6,232 nucleotides of DNA from Candidatus Hermodarchaeota archaeon. GTDB taxonomy: Archaea; Asgardarchaeota; Hermodarchaeia; Hermodarchaeales; Hermodarchaeaceae. This document shows, piece after piece, positions 1 to 5,317 of the stretch (positions are counted from its first letter, which is position 1; each line of letters starts with the position of its first letter). Below the pieces are notes generated by a model. The model did not search any database. It was not told where the DNA came from and worked only from the letters and a program-made list of their open reading frames with translations. The stretch lies in the NCBI GenBank assembly GCA_016839995.1, contig JAEOTD010000043.1:1-6232 (forward strand), written 5' to 3'. Both the position numbers and the translations under genes were made by a program.

Positions 1-1
1 A

Positions 2-826
2 GCACAGCTGAAACAATTGAATAAAGCGTATCAGCTCATTACGGGAACTCCCAAAATCCCAGGTGACCGCATATTACTTTTCATAACTGATCTCCTCAGA
101 AAGAACGGGACCCAGAAGAAGCTCCGAGAACACTATGTGGGAAATGAGCAACAAGTGGTGTATATTCTTGGTGCTGCCCAAGCTTATCTGTTAATGACGG
201 TGGCTCGCCAACATCTCCTCGAAGGAACCTTCTCGTCATTCCGAAGGTTCATCAATGGAGTCACTAATCGGGTTTTACTCTCCAACACAGATTTCACTCA
301 CATCCAGGAGCAAGTAGAGGAACGAACTCACAATAAAGTTCCAGATCAAAAAGAACAACGCCTTCTATATTGGCTCGAACGATTTGCCAGTCAAGGGAAA
401 CGGATGCTTATTTTATGTCGATTCGTTGAGATGACACGGCACCTCGCAAATCTGGCAACCCAGAAAGGGATTCTAAGTAGTTATGTTCATGGAAAAATGA
501 GTGGATCCACGCAATATAGGCAAATTTCATCCTTCAAAGCGGGAGACGTCGTGGCTCTGTTTGCCTCAGAGCGTTTGATTGAGAAGGGTACCGATTTACC
601 TGAAGCAGATGTTGGAATCTATTATGGGACAACCCTTTCACTTGCTCGCTATGAACAAAGTCTAGGTCGAATTCGAAGCAATGTTCAAACCATCAAAACA
701 CTATATACTCTCAGTTATGATCAGACCATCGAAGCAGAAAAATCGTTAAAACGTGACACCATGTTTCTTGAACTCATGGGTAAACGGTTACCAGCAATTA
801 CCTCAAAAAACGAATTAACCGACTAG
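2..826 (+). CDS. SF2 helicase, C-terminal part (5' end outside window)
   Basis: This is the C-terminal part of a superfamily 2 nucleic-acid helicase or translocase, an ATP-driven DNA or RNA remodelling enzyme. The frame is open back to the first bases of the window; the first possible internal start is only a TTG at 17 with no ribosome binding site, so the gene almost certainly begins upstream. Counting residues from that TTG, LITGTP (7-12) resembles the end of helicase motif III, residues 13-110 look helical and may be a linker, RMLILCRF (129-136) fits motif IV, ASERLIEKGTDLPEADVG (183-200) is a good motif V, and YEQSLGRIRS (212-221) fits motif VI. Walker A and DExx motifs would lie upstream. 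The order and the linker resemble Hef/XPB-like helicases, but I cannot assign a subfamily. Motif VI is slightly irregular: QxxGRxR in place of QxxGRxxR. The gene ends with TAG 95 bases before the desulfurase. Confidence 0.8.
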   Translation, partial: AQLKQLNKAYQLITGTPKIPGDRILLFITDLLRKNGTQKKLREHYVGNEQQVVYILGAAQAYLLMTVARQHLLEGTFSSFRRFINGVTNRVLLSNTDFTHIQEQVEERTHNKVPDQKEQRLLYWLERFASQGKRMLILCRFVEMTRHLANLATQKGILSSYVHGKMSGSTQYRQISSFKAGDVVALFASERLIEKGTDLPEADVGIYYGTTLSLARYEQSLGRIRSNVQTIKTLYTLSYDQTIEAEKSLKRDTMFLELMGKRLPAITSKNELTD

Positions 827-833
827 CGAAAAT

Positions 834-873
834 CTATAACTAGCACGAAGATTTTGAGGGTAATCTTCTATAG
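834..873 (+). promoter_or_regulatory. Interrupted inverted repeat with two TATA-like boxes upstream of the cysteine desulfurase
   Basis: GAAGATT (847-853) and AATCTTC (862-868) form a perfect 7-base inverted repeat around an 8-base loop. It is flanked by a second pair, CTATA (834-838) and TATAG (869-873). On the 3' side the two arms are directly adjacent; on the 5' side 8 bases (839-846) separate them. Both outer arms also look like archaeal TATA boxes: TCTATAAC at 833-840, preceded by a purine-rich CGAAAA, and TTCTATAG at 866-873. Using the second box, transcription would begin near 895, leaving a short leader with the GGAGGT site. The element may be the desulfurase promoter with an operator, a structured leader, or a weak terminator of the helicase gene. 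The repeat is seen directly; the role is inferred. Confidence 0.4.
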
Positions 874-910
874 GGCGAAGTGTGTAAGGGTCAATACTGA
901 TCCTGATAAT

Positions 911-916
911 GGAGGT
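911..916 (+). promoter_or_regulatory. Strong Shine-Dalgarno site for the cysteine desulfurase
   Basis: GGAGGT lies 5 bases before the ATG at 922. It is the best ribosome binding site in the window and fixes the desulfurase start over the in-frame ATG at codon 6. Confidence 0.8.
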
Positions 917-921
917 CTTTT

Positions 922-2196
922 ATGCAGCCAGAAGACATGCGTCGTGACTTACCGATTACTAACCAATTCATCTATTTGGACAATGCCGCCACCACTCCGG
1001 TACCCAGCCCAATTATTGATGCGACTATTGAATACTTTGAAGAATATTGTGCAAACGTTGAAAGGGGGGCTTATTCTATTGCTGCAAAAGCGTCTCAGGT
1101 GTGTGATGCTGCCCGGGAGGAAGTAGCGAGAAGATTACTTCGTTGTGATGTTGAAGAATTTATTTTTACTAGAAATCAGACTCAAGCAGCGAATCATGTA
1201 GCTTATGCGCTCGAACATCCTTTCCTTAATCGATGGGATACTGGCTTCAAGTTTGCACCTCCTCTTGTGGATTGGTCACCAGAGAATAAAATTGTAACAA
1301 CACTGTTAGAACACCATTCGAATTTCTTACCCTGGTTACGTCTCGCAAAACATGTTAAAGCTCAATTTGAAACTATCACGCCTACCGTAGAAGGGCGCCT
1401 CCTGCCTGAGATGTTTGCTGAAGCTGTGGATGAAAACACCAAGTTCGTTGCTTTTCAACACGCATCAAATGCAATGGGAACTAAACATGATGTTCCAGCA
1501 ATTATTCGTGCAATTAAATCAGCAAACCCAAATTGCTTGGTTTTCATTGATGGCGCTCAGGGAGCAGGGCACATGTCCCTCGATGTTAAAGCACTTGGAT
1601 GTGATTTCTACTCCTTTTCCGGTCATAAAGGGCCTCTAGGTCCACCTGGTACAGGTGGTTTATTCGTTCGTGAGGAGCTATTACGTCGGATGGCCCCATC
1701 GGAAGTTGGGGGCGGAATGATTAGCTCTGTAACAGCAGACGACTATATGCTCCGCGGTGACCACCGTGCCCGTCGATGGGATGCAGGAACACCTAATATC
1801 ATTGGATTAATCGCTTTGGGGGCATCCGTCAAATACCTCAATCGTATTGGAGTTGAACGGGTAGCAGAACATGAGCATAAACTTACAAAATATCTGTTGG
1901 ATGGAATGCGTGACATTCCCAACCTCATTGTGTATGGGCCGAAGGATGATATGACATGGAAGGTTGGTGCTGTTTGTTTTAATGTGAAAGGTTGGGGCTC
2001 CTATGATGTTAGTCTTGCATTAGATTCTCAATGGAAAATTCTCACCCGGGCTGGTCACCATTGTTGCCAGCCATTAATGCGAATTCTTGATGTGCTGGAT
2101 CTATATAATGGAAATGTGCGAGCAAGTTTTCATTATTTCAATCTGGTTGAAGAAGTCGACACTTTGCTAGAAGCTCTGAAAACACTGGCGGGTTAG
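922..2196 (+). CDS. sufS: SufS/Csd-type cysteine desulfurase (class V aminotransferase fold)
   Basis: This PLP enzyme removes sulfur from L-cysteine, giving alanine and an enzyme-bound persulfide for Fe-S cluster assembly, thiolation or sulfur-carrier loading in the cytoplasm. The 424 residues span the whole fold: YLDNAATTP (18-26) at the N-terminus, RGAYSIAAKAS (48-58), FTRNQTQAAN (82-91) as the cofactor phosphate loop, EHHSN (130-134) with the His that stacks on PLP, FIDGAQ (208-213) with Asp210 and Gln213, and SGHK (233-236) with Lys236 as the Schiff-base lysine. RAGHHCCQP (376-384) carries the catalytic Cys381, with a second Cys382 where Ala is common. The RxGHHC form marks the SufS group and separates it from NifS/IscS. 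The stretch between N91 and E130 is about 15 residues longer than in E. coli SufS. Start chosen from GGAGGT at 911-916. No SufBCD or SufE/SufU gene is visible. A related C-S lyase is possible, but the catalytic Cys favours desulfurase. Confidence 0.93.
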   Translation: MQPEDMRRDLPITNQFIYLDNAATTPVPSPIIDATIEYFEEYCANVERGAYSIAAKASQVCDAAREEVARRLLRCDVEEFIFTRNQTQAANHVAYALEHPFLNRWDTGFKFAPPLVDWSPENKIVTTLLEHHSNFLPWLRLAKHVKAQFETITPTVEGRLLPEMFAEAVDENTKFVAFQHASNAMGTKHDVPAIIRAIKSANPNCLVFIDGAQGAGHMSLDVKALGCDFYSFSGHKGPLGPPGTGGLFVREELLRRMAPSEVGGGMISSVTADDYMLRGDHRARRWDAGTPNIIGLIALGASVKYLNRIGVERVAEHEHKLTKYLLDGMRDIPNLIVYGPKDDMTWKVGAVCFNVKGWGSYDVSLALDSQWKILTRAGHHCCQPLMRILDVLDLYNGNVRASFHYFNLVEEVDTLLEALKTLAG

Positions 2197-2198
2197 CA

Positions 2199-2951
2199 TC
2201 AGCTGGGTGATAGGCATTCTCCACATACTGGGCAGTCGTCATGTCGTGCAATGGGAAATTGATCAAATCGAAGGCTATTGAGATCGACAAATAGCAGATG
2301 TCCTGCTAATCGAGGTTGTAATCCAAGGATATAGCGAATAGCTTCATGGACCTGGATATTCGCTACTACACCCAACAAAGTCGGATAGACTCCAATAGTT
2401 TCGCAGGTGGGTTGCTGGGCATCATCGACGCCACCATAGACGCATTCTAAGCAAGCAGTCTTACCTGGGAGGATTGTCGTAAGGTTTCCCGTAGCTCCCA
2501 AGGCTCCTGCAAAGAAATACGGAATCCCACGTTTACAACAGGCTTCATTAAGGAGATAACGTGGAGTAAAACGGTCAAGTCCATCGATAACTAAATCCAT
2601 TCCTTCAAGAATTCCATCAACCGTATCTTTGGTGAGCCGGGTTTCAACGGCTTCAATGGTCACTTCTGGATTTAGCGGTTGTAAACGTCGTGCTGCAAGG
2701 TGAATTTTGGGCTTTTCCACGTCCTCTTCTCGATAGAGAAATTGGCGTTGCAGATTTGAGGGTGCAACAATATCAGGATCCACGATGCGAAGGTGTTTAA
2801 CTCCCAAAGTAACGAGTTTCGTCGCTGAGATACTACCCAATCCGCCAATTCCTACCACGACGATCCGGGCTTTCCGGATCTTCTTGAAGCCCTCTTGTCC
2901 AATATCTCGGAGTACGACAAATCGGGAATAGCGGTCAGCGATTTTTGGCAT
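2199..2951 (-). CDS. E1-like adenylyltransferase, ThiF/MoeB/HesA family
   Basis: Enzymes of this family adenylate the C-terminal glycine of a ubiquitin-fold protein (MoaD, ThiS, SAMP or Urm1 type) for sulfur transfer or conjugation. The 250-residue protein is the usual MoeB/ThiF length without a rhodanese domain. RYSRF (7-11) supplies the N-terminal Arg10, GIGGLGS (34-40) is the nucleotide-binding loop, VDPD (57-60) binds ribose, SNLQRQ (65-70) and Lys82 are the ATP-site residues, and DGLDRF (123-128) holds the metal-binding Asp126. CLEC (167-170) and CPVC (240-243) are the four zinc cysteines. Cys183 in TCETIG sits where MoeB/ThiF have the reactive cysteine. One oddity: Arg127 replaces the family's usual Asn after Asp126. 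The ATG is preceded by GGAGAG (2958-2963) at 6 bases. It lies 20 bases downstream of the coiled-coil gene, so probably shares its transcript, and its stop nearly touches that of the convergent desulfurase. The substrate is unknown; no ubiquitin-fold gene is visible. Confidence 0.9.
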   Translation of the reverse strand: MPKIADRYSRFVVLRDIGQEGFKKIRKARIVVVGIGGLGSISATKLVTLGVKHLRIVDPDIVAPSNLQRQFLYREEDVEKPKIHLAARRLQPLNPEVTIEAVETRLTKDTVDGILEGMDLVIDGLDRFTPRYLLNEACCKRGIPYFFAGALGATGNLTTILPGKTACLECVYGGVDDAQQPTCETIGVYPTLLGVVANIQVHEAIRYILGLQPRLAGHLLFVDLNSLRFDQFPIARHDDCPVCGECLSPS

Positions 2952-2971
2952 AAAAGGCTCTCCAACTAGGG

Positions 2972-4615
2972 TTAGAGGGCTGCCTTCTGTTTTGCCTCTT
3001 CAAAAAGCTGTCGACCATTCTGTGTGACTTCAATGTTAGCTGAGGGTAGTCCCCGGCCGGCCGTTCGGTGAATGGTTACCAATTCCTCTTCCTTCAAATC
3101 GAGGAAGAATTTGTCTAACCAAGCAGCCAATGAAATCCCTAATGAGGGGCTAAAGCCGAGGTCTTTCGCTGAAACGTTGTATTTGCCTTCTACGATTTTT
3201 GTGGCAAATGCTGTCAAAACAATGTAGTGCTGATCCTTCTTGAGGAGAATATCCTGAATCTGACTTCGGGCTTCTAAGGCGTTAAGTCGATCTCGAATCT
3301 CTGCAAATCGAGCGTAGTCTTCTTTCATCTTCTCTAATTCTGCCCGAGTTTTCTCCAGTTCTTTTTCAAGATCATCTCTTTCTTTAGTCAGCGAATCTCG
3401 GTCTTGAGTAACTGCCGATAAGCCTTTTTGTTCTTCTTCCAGTTCGGCAATCTTGGTTTCTTGTGATTCCTTCAAACTTGTCAGTTCTTGGATTTGGGCT
3501 TCTAGGCCAGCGATTTGTTTGGAAGACTTAGCAGTTGCTTTCTGGGCTGCTTTCAGTTCCTGTTCCATTTCAGTGATTCGTTCTGTGTCCACTTGAGCTT
3601 CTGCCTTCACTTCTTCAAGGCTTTCCACTGATTGTTTGAGCTCCACGATTTCCTGATTAGCAGTTTCAAGCTTAGTTTCTGAAGTTTGAAGCTGCTGCTC
3701 TGCAACCGATGCTTTCTCTTCGAAACTTTTCATTTGGGTTTCAAGATCTTGAAGCTTGGATTGAGCAGCGTTTCGTTCTGATTCCATCTGCTGTAAACTG
3801 GCTTTCATTTCTTCCATGTTTGTGGATAGCGATTCTGTTTCCTTCTTTGCAGCGATTTCAGCTGCACGCGCCTGCTCAAGCTCAGAAGTCAACGAACTGA
3901 CTTGGTCTTCGAGTTTCTTCGTTGAAGTTGCTGCGGCAGAGGCCGCCGTAGCGGCTGCAGCGTTAGATGCTGCAAGCTTGGCATTTAATTCATCGAGTTG
4001 ATTTACTGCTGCCTCGCGTTCACTGAGAGCTTTTCGGCTATCTTCTTGAATCTTCAAGAGTTCCGCTTCAGCTTGTTTCAGGGATTCTGATAGCTGTTTG
4101 CTGGTTGCTTGGAGCTTGTCGATGCGTCGTGCATCCCTTGTGGATCGGGATTGCATTTGTTTTTCTAAGTCTGCTATCTTTACACGGGCATCTGCCAATT
4201 CCTTTTCTAATTCTTCACGTGTTTTCTGTGATGCAGAAATTTCATCTTGTAAACGTCTTCGAAGCTCCTCACGCTCTGACTCGGTCATGGACGCTAGGGC
4301 GCTAAGTTCATCTGCTGCTCCTGATAATCCGGCCTTTGCTTGAGTAATTTCCTGGATTTTGGCTCGAGCCTGTTCACTGAACCGTTTGGACTCCGAAGTC
4401 ACACCTTCTCTAACATCGTTGACAATCGGTCCACTCAGACGTCCAAATCCGATTTGTTCCATCCGTTGCTCTACCCGGTCAGCAATCATCATCAAACTAC
4501 GTTGAAGATCACGAACCAGAACATCGATGGCATCGACAAGATTGGTAGTCAGGGCTTCAATTTGGCGTTTGAGTTCTTCTGAACGTTGGCCTTTGTCAGC
4601 AGCTTCTTGCGTCAT
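2972..4615 (-). CDS. Long coiled-coil protein with possible C-terminal winged-helix domain
   Basis: I do not recognise a family. From the ATG at 4615 the protein has 547 residues. Residues 1-95 are helical with hydrophobic patches (VDAIDVLV, LMMIADRV). Residues about 100-460 are a near-continuous coiled coil rich in E, K, Q, L and A; there is no proline between Pro63 and Pro490. An alanine-rich stretch at 215-230 interrupts the charged heptads and could be a flexible or thinner segment. The last 85 residues (about 462-547) change character: helical pieces around AFATKIVEG and LAAWLDKFFLDL, then ELVTIHR...ANIEVTQNGR, which looks like a winged helix or similar compact domain. There is no signal peptide, Walker A or membrane span, which argues against SMC/Rad50 and suggests a cytoplasmic structural or scaffolding protein. 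The frame extends to a TTG at 4696, but the ATG at 4615 has GGTGGG (4620-4625) 4 bases upstream and is preferred. Probably the first gene of an operon with the E1-like gene. Confidence 0.85.
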   Translation of the reverse strand: MTQEAADKGQRSEELKRQIEALTTNLVDAIDVLVRDLQRSLMMIADRVEQRMEQIGFGRLSGPIVNDVREGVTSESKRFSEQARAKIQEITQAKAGLSGAADELSALASMTESEREELRRRLQDEISASQKTREELEKELADARVKIADLEKQMQSRSTRDARRIDKLQATSKQLSESLKQAEAELLKIQEDSRKALSEREAAVNQLDELNAKLAASNAAAATAASAAATSTKKLEDQVSSLTSELEQARAAEIAAKKETESLSTNMEEMKASLQQMESERNAAQSKLQDLETQMKSFEEKASVAEQQLQTSETKLETANQEIVELKQSVESLEEVKAEAQVDTERITEMEQELKAAQKATAKSSKQIAGLEAQIQELTSLKESQETKIAELEEEQKGLSAVTQDRDSLTKERDDLEKELEKTRAELEKMKEDYARFAEIRDRLNALEARSQIQDILLKKDQHYIVLTAFATKIVEGKYNVSAKDLGFSPSLGISLAAWLDKFFLDLKEEELVTIHRTAGRGLPSANIEVTQNGRQLFEEAKQKAAL

Positions 4616-4806
4616 GTTACCCACCACAAAGTAGGGGAACCCTTCTAACTCTAGTTGAGCTATCGAACCTAGATAAGGTTTGCTGCACTCACACAAAATT
4701 GTATTATCTTCCTAAAGGCTACGCAGTGCTGACTGAATTCAAGAAACCACAGCTTTTTTAGGTTAGCTTTACTCCGGAACGACAATCCAACAGGAAGCTG
4801 ACGATT
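4616..4806. promoter_or_regulatory. Divergent promoter region between the coiled-coil and MIP18 genes
   Basis: This 191-base region must hold promoters for both directions. For the plus-strand MIP18 gene, a T6A run at 4754-4760 is a TATA candidate; it would start transcription near 4783 and leave a leader of about 24 bases containing AGGA (4792-4795). For the minus-strand gene, candidates are ATAATAC (4701-4707 read on the minus strand) or CTTATCTA (4671-4678, minus). The inverted repeat AACCT-agata-AGGTT (4666-4680) overlaps the second candidate and may be an operator. The boxes are weak and their assignment is inference. Confidence 0.35.
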
Positions 4807-5166
4807 ATGGAAACAGCTGATGTCATGAATGTCCTCCGACGGGTTCTAGACCCTGAACATCCCATAAACGTGGTAGAAATGGGTTTGGTGACCGAAGAAG
4901 ATGTCACCATCAAAGAAGACGAAATCCACATCCAATTTGCACCAACTGTGCCCCAATGCCCAATGGGTGCTGTCATTGGCATAGTTATTCGAAAAGCCGT
5001 GGAGGACAAATTTCCTACCACCAAAGTATCAGTGCAAGTCAAACCCGGCACACATATGCGAGAAGATGCATGCAACACCATGATCAATAATGACGAACAA
5101 TACACCGTAGCCATCGAGAAACTCAATGCCTCAGGAGCGCTTGACCGCTTGATTATCAAAGAATAA
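4807..5166 (+). CDS. MIP18 family (DUF59) protein of CIA2 type, Fe-S cluster assembly/targeting factor
   Basis: MIP18 proteins take part in Fe-S cluster maturation; in eukaryotes CIA2 (FAM96) belongs to the cytosolic complex that hands clusters to target proteins. The 119-residue protein is a single domain. DPEHPINVVEMGLV (15-28) is the N-terminal signature, FAPTVPQCPMGAVIG (44-58) carries the conserved Cys51 in the loop where human CIA2 proteins have PHCSM with a reactive cysteine, and KPGTH (79-83) followed by REDACN (85-90) and VAIEKLN (101-107) matches the CIA2-specific C-terminal half (PGTH, then xEHAVN, then VAAALEN). Bacterial SufT/PaaD-type proteins generally lack that PGTH half. The ATG at 4807 is the first in frame after a stop at 4759; AGGA lies 11 bases upstream, so the ATG at codon 7 is an alternative. 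It is transcribed away from the coiled-coil gene. Its partners and client proteins cannot be read from the window. Confidence 0.88.
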   Translation: METADVMNVLRRVLDPEHPINVVEMGLVTEEDVTIKEDEIHIQFAPTVPQCPMGAVIGIVIRKAVEDKFPTTKVSVQVKPGTHMREDACNTMINNDEQYTVAIEKLNASGALDRLIIKE

Positions 5167-5199
5167 GTCTTCAACATCTAGAGGACCATCACTTACACA

Positions 5200-5221
5200 G
5201 GTTATTTCGAAGAAACTAACC
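5200..5221 (+). other. Hairpin downstream of the MIP18 gene
   Basis: GGTTA (5200-5204) pairs with TAACC (5217-5221), and TTTC (5205-5208) with GAAA (5212-5215), giving 9 base pairs, a single bulged C (5216) and a 3-base loop. It lies 33 bases after the MIP18 stop. It could be a 3'-end structure of that mRNA or chance; no T-run follows directly. Confidence 0.35.
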
Positions 5222-5238
5222 GCAAAACCATTCTGACA

Positions 5239-5251
5239 ATTTTGTCCTTTT
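5239..5251 (+). terminator. Candidate T-rich terminator of the MIP18 gene
   Basis: A T-rich tract with two T4 runs (5240-5243 and 5248-5251) lies about 75-85 bases after the MIP18 stop and before the V4R promoter candidate. Archaeal transcription often ends at U-tracts without a hairpin. The first run is also the centre of a small dyad, GACAA-tt-TTGTC (5235-5246). The call rests on composition and position only. Confidence 0.3.
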
Positions 5252-5261
5252 CGCAATCAGC

Positions 5262-5297
5262 ATCAAAAATTTCTTTGTTTTGATAAACGTTTAAGAA
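5262..5297 (+). promoter_or_regulatory. Inverted repeat next to a TATA-like box upstream of the V4R gene
   Basis: ATCAAAA (5262-5268) and TTTTGAT (5278-5284) form a perfect 7-base inverted repeat with a 9-base spacer. Next to it, AAACG (5285-5289) and TTTAAGAA (5290-5297) look like an archaeal BRE plus TATA box. Transcription would begin about 5318-5322, close to the TTG that opens the V4R frame. An inverted repeat directly upstream of BRE/TATA is a typical place for an activator or repressor site. Sequences are seen; function is inferred. Confidence 0.45.
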
Positions 5298-5317
5298 TTA
5301 GCAACTCCCCGAGTAAT

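Noticed and set aside
854..1126. 90-residue plus-strand frame overlapping the start of the desulfurase
   Set aside because: It lies in another frame over the conserved desulfurase N-terminus and has no ribosome binding site or domain.
2176..2196. Desulfurase C-terminus ending in Gly as a possible ubiquitin-like tail for the E1-like enzyme
   Set aside because: It ends in a single Gly after Ala, has no ubiquitin fold, and terminal Gly is not rare.
3050..3062. GC-rich palindromic stretch CCGGCCGGCC
   Set aside because: It lies inside coding sequence for AGRGLP in the coiled-coil protein's C-terminal domain and is explained by codon choice.
3709..4582. Several plus-strand open frames opposite the coiled-coil gene
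   Set aside because: They are Ser- and Phe-rich shadows of Glu/Lys-rich coding sequence on the other strand; no motifs.
2972..4615. SMC/Rad50-type ATPase as identity of the coiled-coil protein
   Set aside because: No Walker A, signature or Walker B motif is present at either end, and the length is too short for SMC.
4616..4696. Upstream extension of the coiled-coil protein to a TTG (27 extra residues)
   Set aside because: The start would be TTG without a ribosome binding site, while the ATG at 4615 has GGTGGG at good spacing; the extra residues contain a proline- and aromatic-rich stretch unlike the following helix.
4758..5177. 139-residue minus-strand open frame antisense to the MIP18 gene
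   Set aside because: It is a complete mirror of a well-conserved plus-strand gene, its translation has no recognisable motifs, and its composition (many Ser, Thr, Met) is typical of antisense reading.
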